Assembly: GCF_023159225.1 (NCBI RefSeq)
Contig: NC_063174.1
Span: 39,653,691-39,717,690 of the forward strand
Length of the DNA: 64,000 nucleotides
Source: Perognathus longimembris pacificus
Taxonomy: Eukaryota > Chordata > Mammalia > Rodentia > Heteromyidae
Direction of reading: 5' to 3'
The position numbers and the translations under genes were made by a program. The notes beneath the pieces were generated by a model. It was not told where the DNA came from. It made no database searches and saw only the letters and a program-made list of their open reading frames with translations. This document shows positions 48,396 to 59,455 of this stretch, piece by piece (position 1 is the stretch's first letter; each line of letters begins with the position of its first letter).

Positions 48396-48620
48396 GAAGC
48401 ACAAACTTGGGCTGGGATTATGGCTTAGTGGTACAGTGCTTGCCTTGCATGCATGAAGCCTTGGGTTCGATTCCTCAGCACCACATAAACAGAAAAAGCC
48501 AGAGGTGGTGTTGTGGTTCAAGTGGTATAGTGGTAGCCTTGAGTAAAAAGAAGCCACAGACAGTGCTCAGGCCCTGAGTCCAAGCCCCAGGACTGGGGGG
48601 GAAAAATGAAGCACAAACTT
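48396..48620 (+). mobile_element. ID-ID dimer SINE with 13-bp target-site duplication
   Basis: The body is at 48409-48607: 'gggctgggattatggcttag', 'ttgggttcgattcctcagca', 'ttcaagtggtatagtggtag' and 'ctgagtccaagccccaggac'. A perfect TSD, GAAGCACAAACTT, is at 48396-48408 and 48608-48620. Confidence 0.95.
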
Positions 48621-49033
48621 CTATTTCCTTTTCTCCCACAGGGCCTTTCCCAGCAAAGCACTGGTAAAGTTCAAAGCATGGCTCAAAGCATGGCAGATAG
48701 AAGCCAATAAATTTCACCTTAGTTATAAACCTTGGGGGAACTAAGAATCCAGGGTCAGACTGTATCCTTGGCCAAACTTCTGCACATTTTTTTTTTAGTT
48801 AGCTGATTGCTTTTCCCCCACCTTCTAGAAAGATCTTAACAAGTTCTATTTATAGCTGACTAAGAGATTACCGATTCTCTCCTTTTAGGGGCTCCCAATG
48901 CCTCTATCTTTAGGCTATCGTGGCTCTGATACTTGGTGTGGGCAGAGTGGGGATTCAAATTTTGATGCTGGTTACCCTGAAAACCTTGATAACATCTCAC
49001 CATCTTTTCCTAGCTGTGCTGTGAGAAAACCAC

Positions 49034-49034
<1 letters not shown>
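48621..49034. other. Unique sequence; nothing recognised
   Basis: No gene or confident repeat. Confidence 0.4.
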
Positions 49035-49101
<67 letters not shown>

Positions 49102-49110
49102 CCCCCCCCT
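49035..49110. repeat. CT microsatellite ending in a C run
   Basis: (CT)n of about 32 units followed by about eleven C. Confidence 0.98.
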
Positions 49111-50510
49111 TGAATTACTCATATATTTAAAAGTTAAGTGCTCAACCTCAGTCCTGTTGAATTAATTGCCTCTTCAAGCTGGTCTCTCCTCCAGTTCATA
49201 GTGGGAATATGCAAATGCAACCAGAGTCATCTTGTGCAGGAAGGAAGCTTTCCTTCTCAGGACAGCTTCCCTTTTGTGACATGGGCACCACCTCATGGTG
49301 ACATCTAAAGGCTGACCCAGGGGCTTGATCTCTGTCCACATGTGCTCCCTTCCATCCTAAAGGCAGAAATCATTCTGGTATAACCAGGTCCATTTCTGTG
49401 GTCAGTAGCCATGCCTGAAAGTCATCAGAACCAGTTGCCTGAGTTGCCCTCGCCAGCCACATTTTTACTGCGTTAGCTAAGCATGGTAGCTTCCATAAAT
49501 GATTCATGTCAGGACTCTTAGTGCATTTTCTTTTCTAATAACCATCGTTCTCTGCCAGCCTATTATAGATGAACCAAGATACGGAAGAATGGTGAGCCCC
49601 TAGAAAAGATTATCCCTGTGTGTCCAAAATGACCACCTTAACCTCAGCAATATTCATCCCTGGCCAAATTTTGTTGAATATGTCATACAATCCTCAAATC
49701 ACTGGATCTAAGTACACTGGTTTGGTGTATTTTTTTTTCCTACCTGTATTGAGCAACCTGTGTATATGGTTTAATCACGAGTGCAAACATACAGACATAA
49801 ATCACAACCTTTGTACCCTGGAATTAAAAGGCCAATGAGCTGTCTAAAAGCCATCCAATCCCTTCCCCTTGCATCTCCAAAAGCGTAGCCTAAATCACTT
49901 CAGGCAGTTTAAAATGTTGAACCCCACGAAGAAGATGCCAATGCTTTTCCTGTAAGTTATGTTGGTATTTAGCAGGTCCGAGGAAGGTCCTCTGATTATA
50001 GTGATAGATGCCCTCCTTTCCCTTCTCTGTGGACAGGAAACAGCCCACCAAGTGAATCGGGCCAATTTACCATCCGTAGGTTATGAGACTGTGCTTATGT
50101 TTACACTTCCATTCACCATCAGGAGATCTGTTTATTTAATTGATGGCGCTTGCCTTCTTTAAAGGTTACTCTGGTATTTAGCAGGTGTGGAAAGAGCCTG
50201 AGATGTGACGAATTATACCTGCATTCACTCTGTTCTGTGCCACCATCAACACATAGGTGCAAACCCTCACAGTCCAGATTCCATCCACTCTGTACTGCCT
50301 CAGTTTCTCACATTTGGAGAAGGTTATCAGTGAGACACTAATGAACAAACATAATTATTTCATCTTGCCCCAGATACGGCTTGAACTCTAAAGCATTCAC
50401 GTGAAAACTACTTGAGTTATACAGGATTGTATAGCCTGGACAGTGAAAGACACTCAAGGAGGCAGAACATTGGTTTTAAGGATCCAATTTGCTTGGAACC
50501 CCTACTACTC
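49111..50510. other. Unique sequence; nothing recognised
   Basis: No gene. The 15-mer TGGTATTTAGCAGGT occurs twice, about 200 nt apart (near 49963 and 50169), but no longer duplication is evident. Confidence 0.4.
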
Positions 50511-50515
50511 TTTTT

Positions 50516-50930
50516 TATTGATGCTATAATATACAAAGTGGCTTAAGACAACATGCATTTATTATTTTTCAATTCTGAAGGTCAAAGGTCCTAAAATCAG
50601 TGGGCAGGGCTACATGTCTTTCTAGAGACGATGGGAAAGAATCCTTCCTCTTGTCTTCCCATCTAGAAGCTGCCTACATTCCTTGGCTGGTAGCCTCTTC
50701 CATGTCCAAAATTAGCAATCATGGGTCAAACCCTTCTCATACCCACCACTCTGACACTCTTCTGCTTCCCCTCCCCTGTCTGCTAAGGACCTTTGTGTGG
50801 TTATGTTGGCCTTCCTGTAGAATAGAGACTCATCTCCCCATTTTAAGGTCTGGTGATTAACCACCCTATTTTTACTGCCATTTTAATTTCACCTTACCAT
50901 CTAGCAGAACATAATCTGAAGCTTATGTGG
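50516..50930 (-). repeat. MLT1/MaLR-like LTR fossil
   Basis: 'ctataatatacaaagtggct', 'gcatttattatttttcaatt', 'tacattccttggctggtagc', 'cactctgacactcttctgct' and 'ctccccattttaaggtctgg' follow in order the minus strand of an MLT1-type LTR ('gctgtaacaaa ... gtggcttaaaacaacaca ... attccttggct'). Confidence 0.7.
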
Positions 50931-51156
50931 AAGAAATTTTTGAGAAGCCATGACTACAAGCCCTAAGGCATAGAATTAGGGCCAGTGAATGAGAGTTACT
51001 GAGAGTTCAACTTCAGTACAGTCCAAAAGTTCAGGAAACAAACAACTTTTTAATACTTGAAGCTACCTGGAAGTAGAACTGCCTGCTATTGACAAGAGTT
51101 TGCTAGTTGCTCAAGGGTTTCAGGCATGGACCAAAGAGCCACTTCATAAATAAGTG

Positions 51157-51300
51157 GTTACTACATGACAAACACTCTGGTAAGCACTTATGGTTTCTTA
51201 CATTGCTTACTCTCCTTTGGAGTGCTACTAAACAGAAGTGATTATTTGTAGAAGATAAATGTGATACTCAGAGAAACTCAAGTGAGAATTCCAGCTCTGC
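51157..51300 (+). repeat. MIR fossil
   Basis: 'tggttactacatgacaaaca' and 'ctggtaagcacttatggttt' match the MIR 5' core. The rest is diverged. Confidence 0.5.
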
Positions 51301-51372
51301 TTGATATCAGCCGCATGACCTTAGACTTAGCCTTGCCATTCTTCAGGTTCTGAATCTGAAAAATGGGTAGAA
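51295..51372 (-). repeat. MIR fossil, opposite orientation
   Basis: 'gcatgaccttagacttagcc' and 'ctgaatctgaaaaatgggta' match the reverse MIR core. It lies back to back with the plus-strand MIR. Confidence 0.5.
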
Positions 51373-51377
51373 TGTTG

Positions 51378-51518
51378 TGGATGGGGATAGGAGGGAAAAA
51401 ACTAGGAGAAAGGGAGGGAGAGAGGTGACATTATCCAAAAAGAAATGCACTCTTTACCTGACTTATCTAACTGTAACCCCTCTGTACATCACCTTTATAA
51501 CAATAAAAAAATTTTAGA
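51378..51518 (+). repeat. Younger L1 3' end, plus strand
   Basis: 'ctaactgtaacccctctgta', 'catcacctttataacaataa' and an A run form the same 3' end as the minus-strand copy at 32786-33236. Only the terminal ~140 nt were retained. Confidence 0.8.
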
Positions 51519-52670
51519 TTCTGACGTTTGAATCATACTGCCAATCCCAAAGTCAGATAATCTAGATGAATGTTGAATTGGACAATTGGTGTTAAGTTCT
51601 CTCAGATTACTCTGATTTACCATACTGTTTTCTTTTAATAAAGTATTATTCATCCTCCCCCATCACAAGCACTTAGTTATTTTAAGTAGTTATGTAAAGG
51701 GATTTCAGTTCAACATGCCAGTTTGTGAGTACAGTGTCACTCTTCCATCATTTTCCTTCCTCTCCTCCATCTATTACATCCCTTCAAGTTACCACATTCC
51801 ATTTTCATATATATACATGAGTACTATAACTAAATTTGCCTTCCATTCCTTGAATACCAATGCTGAGAGGGTCACATGAGACTTAGCTCTTTCAATGTGT
51901 GTATGTATGCATGTATGCATGTATGTATGTATGTATATGTGTAATGTGTAGTGCTACTATATGGACCTATGTCAGTATCACATTCTCCTTAGATTTCAAA
52001 TTCTGAAAAGCTTTACCTTCATGTAATTTATCATTTGTTTTAATTAGGCAATGTCATAATTTTATTAAATCCATAATCGAATTCTAAAAACAATGGGTGG
52101 AATCATAGAATGAACTTACCTCAAGGGATATACATGAGGGTTGAATGTGACCTAATAATATCTAATTCACTGATTGTGGCATGTTGAAGGAGATATACTG
52201 AGCACCGAATCTGGCTCATTTATAAGCCCACTTTTCACTACAATTTAGCTTAGCATGATATAGTAGACTTCTGGGCTGAATGCCTAGCACTGTAGTCTTC
52301 TCCGGAAGCCCAAGCTCGGGAAGCCATGTTCTCCTCCATGTCCCTTACCTCTCAGCCACACCTGGAACAGAGGCGGACACCAGACTCTAGATGAATTAAT
52401 AGATGGTCTCTCCCAGAGAATTGGAATCAGATCCCTGAGGGACATTTGAACTCAGTCTCTATGGGTCATTTTTTCCTGGGCTTGGGTGCTATAAGGAATT
52501 CTTTTTTTTTTTTTTTAACCACAATTACTGCAGAACAGAGAAAAACAAGGAATCTTCAGAAAAAGGACTAAGCAGTAGCCAGAAAGGAGCTGGGATGAGA
52601 GGCAGAAGGTCCAGGCAGTTGTCCACATCCTCCTCCCCCTCCTCTTCTGAACCCACCCCATTCCCACTCA
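51519..52670. other. Unique AT-rich sequence; nothing recognised
   Basis: Contains the GTAT/GCAT array at 51895 and a T17 run near 52501. No gene was identified. Confidence 0.4.
51895..51942. repeat. GTAT/GCAT tetranucleotide repeat
   Basis: Imperfect (GTAT)n with ATGC variants. Confidence 0.92.
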
Positions 52671-54680
52671 AAAGTGTCCTTGAAACACTGTGTCCTCCTC
52701 AGAGTCCTTTCGTTTCAATTCAGTGGCCTTGAGGGAGTGTCTTATTTACAATCAGAAAGCCCTAACACAGGTGTTCACAAACATTTGCAGGCTATGAGGG
52801 CTGGAATTGACTCCCAACCCCTCTCTCCCCTCTCTTCACCCATGAGGGGTGGGCGTGTGGTCTAGAGCAGTCAGGAGGCTCCTCCACTTACTGAAACACA
52901 GTAGAGGCAGGGTCAGCCCCTACAACCTTCCACCTGCCTGGGTGAGTTCTATCCTAAAACTCCAACTGCCTCCAAATTCACTTCTTTAGCTCCAGTGCCC
53001 ACAGTTTGAGAGCCAAGATGACTGGATGGAGGGGGTGGGGGGCAGGAATAGAATCGAGGGACTGAGAAGAGCAAAGGAATTTTCACATTAGGAGACCAAA
53101 ACACCCATTCAAGAGGCTAATTTCAGCACAGGCTCTGGAACGCTTCCAACTGCACCTGGATCTGCCTGGATGGTGCTGGGAAAGAGAACAGCCAGGCAGC
53201 ATTTGCATATATGTAAACGAGGCTTTCCACAACTGCCCAGAAGCTACCTCTGCCTTAGCACTGTGCTCCTGTAGGCTGGTAGGCTGGGGACTGCTTTTAT
53301 CTATCTACTCAGCCTTGGGAGCAAAGAGAGACAGGCTTGCCACCGCTTTTCACCAAGCTGACAAGGACAGAGTCCTCCCAACCCCCTGGGCTAAGCAAAG
53401 AAGTTAAACTTACAGAGTAAGAAATGAGACTGGTTCCTCCCTCCCTTCCCAATCCTGCAGCATGTCTCTGTGGGCAGAAGCCAAGGGGCAGTCCCATCAC
53501 CTAAGGTTCTTTCTGGTGAGCTAGGCTGTGCTGCCAAGAGAGCTGCCTTCTTCTGGGGCCTTCCCCATCCACCAGCCACAAAAGCCCCCCATTGCTTAGG
53601 CCTTCCATTAGCTCACCCTTGTCATCTTTGGCTGAAGGAAGAGACCAGATAATTTATCTGGGTATTGGAAGGCCACAGGAACCCCAAATCTCAACCTCCG
53701 TTTTTCCCTCCTATAAAATTTCAAGAGAAGCAAGCAGGAGAATCAAAACTGTTTTAGTTAAGAGACTCAGCCCACGAAGATCTTAGCTTGACTGCCAATC
53801 AATAAACGTGACACTGCTTCAATTAAGGGGCCAGCCAATCATTCACCCTCCCCCGCTTCCCATATACCTAATGACCCCAGCCCCTCAGAACACAGTTGGA
53901 AAACCACTGCATCATTGATGCCCAAGTGCCATTCTTGTTGTCAGAGCCTGCGATTTCCAGGCTCATCACGGCCTCCTGAAGAGTAGGAGAAAACAGAGAG
54001 CTAAGGATGGACACACTCTGAGACCAGCCTGCAAGTCTTCGGCTCCACACAGGCTCAGCACTCAAGTTCATACTCCTTAGAACTCAGAGAAATTCTGGCA
54101 GAGCCTTTCTGCTCCACACATACCTGCTGTGGCTCAGAAGTTTTAGGAAGATTTTTCTGAGCTTAGGGTGTTCCCCTCTGAGGGCAAGGAAGGAGGACTT
54201 GCCCTGCTTGCTTGCCCTCAGCCTCCTTCTCTATCCATCTGTCTTGTGCTAGGCTGTGCCTCCCCACCCCCACAGGTCAGCTTATTAGTGACTTCAGTTC
54301 CCCACCCCAACCCCTGCCCATTCCAGCCCAGTCGGAGCCTGGGAAAATACATGAACAATACCTGGAGGAGGGGATCAGGTATCCTGTGGGAACCAGCCCC
54401 TACAAAAACACACAGATGGTTAATCCCCAGGGGATTCTGGGCTTTCCTTTCTTCCCTTCTCCCCTCCTGCTCTGCTCTGTTTCCAGCCCTGGGCCAGTTC
54501 CCAGTGTCCCTGCTCTCCTGAAGGACATCTTTTGCTCTTGCTTTGCCCTGGATACCAGTTAACTAATTGTGTCTCCCAACAAGGTGCTCTCCTTCTCTAA
54601 GCCTTCATTTGCTCAACTGGAAAGTGAAGGGTTAACCCTGACAAAGGGATTTTGAGATGTCACAGATCACTTCTGATAGA
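52671..54680. other. Unique sequence; possible conserved stretch near 53.2 kb
   Basis: No gene was identified. 'agcatttgcatatatgtaaa' near 53201 contains an octamer-like ATTTGCAT (perfect POU octamer) and is flanked by non-repeat sequence. Confidence 0.35.
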
Positions 54681-54682
54681 AG

Positions 54683-54729
<47 letters not shown>
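54683..54729. repeat. CA microsatellite (about 23 units)
   Basis: Uninterrupted (CA)n. Confidence 0.98.
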
Positions 54730-54730
<1 letters not shown>

Positions 54731-55325
54731 CAATTTTACTGACAAGTTCAAGGACCCCACACATAGACTGGAGGATGGCTCTCCAGGAGTCGCCCATGCT
54801 CCTGTTCTGAGTCCAGGTCCAGTGCCTCCACCATGCCAGCAGTACCTCTTCATACCCTGGGCACCCAAGGAGCCACAGGAAGGTGGGACTAGGACGACTA
54901 CATTGGCCACTGCAGCTTTCTAGCCCCTCCCCTTTCTTCCTCCTCCTCATCCCAGCTCCCAGCATAGCTCCTACCTCCTCCTCTTCTCTCTATCCCCCTC
55001 CCAGCCTGCTTTGGCCACATGAAAGAAAGAGAGGAAGGGAGGAAAAGGAGACAGTGAAAGAGAGCTACACTTGGTTAGCTCCTTGGTTGACCTGGTGCAC
55101 AGCAAAGGGGCTGCAGCCTCCCACTCCTTTACCTTCACTCTTGAAGAGGCTTATCCTGGTTTGGAGAGTGGGGTCTGTAGTACACCCATCCATGCACCCT
55201 GGGCTTTAGCTCATGATCTCCAGGCAAGTCCAGCCTCCCACAATCACCATCTGGAAGCAGGGTCCAAGTGAGAAGGGCCTGGCCTGAGAACCAGTGGCCC
55301 CCTACAACTCCTTCCCAAACACAGC
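54730..55325. other. Unique sequence; nothing recognised
   Basis: No gene or repeat could be supported. Purine-rich 'gaaagaaagagaggaaggga' near 55021. Confidence 0.4.
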
Positions 55326-55329
55326 ACCC

Positions 55330-55447
55330 CTAGTACAACTCCCAACACAGCCTGGCTCAGAAGCCTTCAGTGGTTTCTCCATTGCTTCCAGCCACTCAAA
55401 GAGCTCCAGTTCAACCCCAGCCCCAAGCCTTCCTGTGTCCTCCTTTG
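55330..55447 (+). repeat. L2 fossil
   Basis: 'cttcagtggtttctccattg' and 'ccagttcaaccccagcccca' match an internal L2 segment ('ctcagtggctccccattgcc ...'). Confidence 0.55.
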
Positions 55448-55720
55448 AAAGTCCTTCACATGAAGCCAGGTGCCAGTGGCTCACACCTGTACTCCTAGCT
55501 ACTCAGGAAGCTGAGATCTGAGGATCATAGTTTACAGCCAGCTCAGGCAGGAAAGTCTGTGAAACTTTTATGTCCAGCAAACTATTCAGAAAAATCCAGA
55601 AGTGGTGCTGTGGCTCAAGTGGTAGAGCACTAACCTTGAGCCTAGAGAGGCTCAGGGATAGAGCTCAGGCCCTGAGTTCAAGCCCCAGGAATGGAAAAAA
55701 AAAAAAAGTCCTTCACATGA
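55448..55720 (+). mobile_element. Composite SINE with 16-bp target-site duplication
   Basis: The body is at 55464-55704: 'gtgccagtggctcacacctg', 'ctagctactcaggaagctga', 'tgtggctcaagtggtagagc' and 'cctgagttcaagccccagga'. A perfect TSD, AAAGTCCTTCACATGA, is at 55448-55463 and 55705-55720. Confidence 0.96.
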
Positions 55721-55989
55721 GGTGAATACCTGTAATCCTAGCTACTTGGGAAGCTAAGATCTGAAGATCATGGTTCCAAGCCAGCCTGGGCAGAAAAGTC
55801 CATGAAACTCTTATCTCCAATTAGCCACCAAAAATCCAGAAGTGGAGCTGTGGCTTGAAGAGGTAGTAGAGTGCTATCCTGGAGGAAAAAAAAAACAAAA
55901 AACAAAAAAACCTCAATGACAGTAGCCAGGTCCTGAGTTCAAGCCCTTGAATCAGCACATATCCAAAAACCAAAAAGTCATATGCATGA
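55721..55989 (+). mobile_element. Second composite SINE at the same site
   Basis: Begins directly after the TSD of the previous SINE with 'ggtgaatacctgtaatccta', then 'ctcttatctccaattagcca' and 'ctgagttcaagcccttgaat'. Its 3' flank AAAGTCATATGCATGA (55974-55989) matches the shared TSD at 12 of 16 positions. Confidence 0.88.
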
Positions 55990-56374
55990 GCCAGTCACAC
56001 TGTCTCTTCTCTGTACATGTGCTAAAATACATAAATAAAAATCCTCTCAATCCTCTCCCCCCTTCTCCCTTCTCCTAATGTCCATGTGAGCTCAGGAGGC
56101 CACTCTCTGGCCTTTGCAGGTTCCTTTCCAGCTGGAACTTTCTCCCAACTGCACTCCTCCTCTCTCATGGCCTCTGATTGCTCTTGTGGGCTTTGCCACA
56201 TTCTCCTCAATTTCTAAACAAGGAAACAGTAGTACTGTTTAGTGGGAGCCTATCCAGTGCTGTGCAAGTACAAGACCAAGTACTCTTGTTACTTGTCCCC
56301 TTGAATCTTCCCACAAGCCCATGACCACAGGTGATCATTCTCTTAATGCGCTGGAAGAGGAGAGCAGAGCAGGA
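55990..56374. other. Unique sequence; nothing recognised
   Basis: No gene. Confidence 0.35.
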
Positions 56375-56500
56375 CAAGGAAGGAACACTGTGTGCTACAT
56401 ACTATGTGCATGTAATAACTTCATTCTCCCAGCAGTCTCACATGGAGAAGTCATGATTCCCATTTCACAGATGAGGACACGGAGGTTCATGGAGGTTTTT
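56375..56500 (+). repeat. MIR fossil
   Basis: 'cattctcccagcagtctcac', 'atgattcccatttcacagat' and 'gaggacacggaggttc' match the MIR core. Confidence 0.75.
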
Positions 56501-56639
56501 CTGACAGTTCCACATCAACCATTCTGCCTAGGACACCTTCTCTTCCCGCAGTTCTCAGGCCCCAAAGCCCCCTCACTGGGCAAGCTCGTCATGCACACTA
56601 AGGCAGGGGTGAGTTTTCCCAGAGTCGTTCTTTGGTCAG

Positions 56640-57230
56640 AAAACAGGTCCCCAAATATTAGAATCAAATGATTTTATTTTTTAGTAATTGAAAGTACTTT
56701 CTTATTGACTTCCATGATAGGACTGGAAATGTGGTCCCAAGGGCAACAATCGTGGCCTCAAGATATAATTAAAGGCATACAGGAGTGCAATGTGTATTTT
56801 TAAGTGGCACAATGAGAAGGTACACTAATTATTTTATGACACAGCAGAAAGGCAACTAAAAGATCACCAGAGAGGCTGCAACTGGCCATCCCCCTCCAAA
56901 GTTGGATTTAGCCAGAGAAAGGCAGACCTTGATTCTTTTCTCGTCCTTTAAAATCAAAGGGTAGTTGTAAAGTACCACTTTTTAAACCCTATACTTTTAG
57001 GTGCTCTCTATAAATAGCTTTAGCCTGTGGATGTTTGTGTAGGGATGAAGCTAATAATGTATTTCTGCCAGGGTCCTTTATGAGCTCTTTAAGAAGAAAG
57101 CTGGTATTTTTGCCCCCTAGAGAAGCATGGAGATCATTTTCATAATTTATTGTTTCTTTAAGTGCATAGTGGATTTCCTTTAAGAGGTACACAAGGTGGC
57201 CCACTTCAAATGGATCCTGTTTAATAATTC
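56640..57230. other. AT-rich unique block, candidate conserved non-coding element
   Basis: About 590 nt with no repeat signature, low CpG, an even base composition and several TAAT/ATTA and TTTAAA-type strings ('gatataattaaaggcata', 'actaattattttatgacaca'). A 71-codon minus frame (56989-57204) lies inside it but is not recognised. Conservation is inferred from appearance only. Confidence 0.3.
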
Positions 57231-57469
57231 AGTGAGACTTGAAGGATTTGGGCTTTAAGTGAGCAGTAGTAACCCTGCACAAGGAGATGGGCAAAGGCCC
57301 AATTCATTCCTAGCCCACAGAGCTGCATTCCCCACGAGGTTAGGGGAGGAGCTCTGCTGATGATTGGGCCAAGGCCACGCCCTGTTAAAAATAAATAAAT
57401 AAAGCACCAGTGTCAGTGACAGGCAGCTGTGCTTTATTCTTTACCTCACTTTATCCTCTCTGATCTTTT

Positions 57470-57690
57470 CATTCATTGATTCATTTCCCTCTCAATTACT
57501 TGTTCAAGTATTCATCTTTCCATTCATTCATCCATTTGTTGATCATGTCCCGGGGTAATTGGGATTTAACAGTGAACCAGACACAGAGTGTGCCATCAGA
57601 GAGTTTCATCTGGTAGGAGAGGGGCAGCATGGAAGCTACATTGGAGTACCAAGTGCCTTCAGAGAGGTTCAGATCAAACGTGACAAGGGC
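57470..57690 (-). repeat. L2 3'-end fossil
   Basis: 'ttcattcattgattcatttc', 'aacagtgaaccagacacaga' and 'gtttcatctggtaggagagg' follow the reverse complement of the L2 end ('acagcagtgaacaaaacaga ... cattctagtgggggag'). Confidence 0.65.
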
Positions 57691-57775
57691 TCTGTGGAAA
57701 GTGTGGCTGCTCCCTGGGAAAGTCAGAGAAGATCTATAGAAGAGAGGGCTGAAAGGAGCCTTGACAATGTTCTCT

Positions 57776-57779
<4 letters not shown>

Positions 57780-57826
<47 letters not shown>
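57780..57826. repeat. GA microsatellite
   Basis: Uninterrupted (GA)n on the plus strand; the only long tract of this class oriented GA rather than CT. Confidence 0.98.
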
Positions 57827-57827
<1 letters not shown>

Positions 57828-59320
57828 AGGACGTTGGGGTGGCCTTCAAGATAAGAGAATGCAATTCAAACACGTGGACAGCAGACAGAATGGAAGACTG
57901 GAAGCTCCCTTTGGGAAATGAGGGGTATAAGAACCCACGCAAAAAGGATTCGAAGGAGGGATTAAGGAGCTGAGAATATATGAAGAGGCTATCTTACAGG
58001 AGAATGAAAAAAAGAGGGTAAAGATGAGGCGTATGGTTCCAACTGGACAGAGTCCAAGTCCATACATCAAACAAAATGGCAGGCGAGTTGCTGGATATTT
58101 CTCATAGGTTAAAGACTCCAGCAGACTCTGACATCAGCTTCCAGCTGCAGAAGGGAGGGAGCCTTCTCTACTCTCATAGGACAGCCAGGAAGACATGGCC
58201 CCAGAATGGAATTCATCCTAAGTCTTAGTGTCCAAGACACAGATCCAGGCCAGCCCAGCCCACATTCCTAGAATAAATAGATGTCTTTGCTTGCATTACC
58301 CTCTCTACTTTAGAAAGCCCAAATCGCTTCTGTCCTACATTCCCCAAAAGATCCAAAGCTGGGGTGTAACCTGAAGATCCCACACAGCCTGCTCCAGGAC
58401 ATTGCCTAGGAAACCTTCCTTACTCGCATACTTCATTGTCCCACACATCTGTCACATCTGTCACTCTAGCCTAAATTAAAGTCACCAGTGCATGTGCTAG
58501 TCCACTTGGTTGGTGCATTGCTTCTAGTGGGAGAGTCTCATTTGATACGGAGCTCCATCTCTAGCCATATGACACAGACAGGTAATGTCCACTGAAAATG
58601 GTGTGAGACACCCTCTGACCCTCTCTGTGAACACAAAGGACCTGAGGGGTTGAGAGAAGGAGAAAAGGGAGAGAACCAAGCATCTGGGCCCTAGTCAGCC
58701 CCTCCTGTGCCCCTCCCGGCCCCAGAGAGGCCCTCTGGAATTGTGTTTTCCCTTTCTGTTTTGGGTGGAGGCTATTGTTTAGTCCCTGGAGGGGCAGCCA
58801 TTATTTTCCTCGAGGTTTCAAGGGGGTTGAAGAGTGTCTCATATTTCTGTTTGGCAAATAGTCAATCCCCTGCCTCCCCTCCCAGGAATCAGGAATCCCA
58901 GAAAGCCAGAGGGACTCAGCAAGAACAGATGTCAGTCAAGCCCTGAAAATGCAGATAGGTGCGAGGTACACTAGGTTATAGGTCTTCTTGGGGTGGGTTA
59001 AGGAGGGTGCATGTGCTCTGATACTGGGAAGGGCAGGCTGCAGTACCCTCCCACCCCTAGCTGAGAACCCTGTCTTTCAAAGCTGCATGGCAGCCAGCAG
59101 GGGCCCACGGCCAGCCACAGCCCTCTCCACTCTGACACATTTCTCTTTGGGGGGTGGTGGTAGTGGGAGGAGCAGGTGACAGCTCTCCATGCTGTGGAAA
59201 GGATCCAGAATCCCAGCTGAGGGAAGCAGGCCCAGCCCAGATGCCAGCAGACAGAGAGCGGGAGCAGAGGAAGGGGATGGGAAGGCGCCAGGCTCCCCAA
59301 CAGGCTTGGAGATGGCAGGC
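57827..59320. other. Mostly unique sequence
   Basis: No gene. 58395-58490 ('aggaaaccttccttactcgc') is weakly L2-like. Confidence 0.4.
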
Positions 59321-59339
59321 AGCACTTAGAGGAAGAGCG

Positions 59340-59455
59340 GGGCTGACACCTGAATCATGCTGGCTTCCCCCAGGAGAACTCTTTAATGAGGCTCACAGCT
59401 GTAAAATCACAGAACGAGCATTAACAATGCTAATTACCTAAAGTTTAGCCCGAAC
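59340..59455. other. Candidate conserved non-coding element
   Basis: A compact cluster of motifs: 'ctctttaatgaggctcac', a CAGCTG E-box, and 'gcattaacaatgctaattac' with a perfect GCATT-AAC-AATGC palindrome beside TAATTA-type homeodomain strings. There is no repeat signature. Regulatory function is inference. Confidence 0.3.

Noticed and set aside
49957..50185. Possible about 200-bp tandem duplication from the repeated 15-mer TGGTATTTAGCAGGT
   Set aside because: Flanking sequence does not align beyond the 15-mer, so there is no support for a longer duplication.
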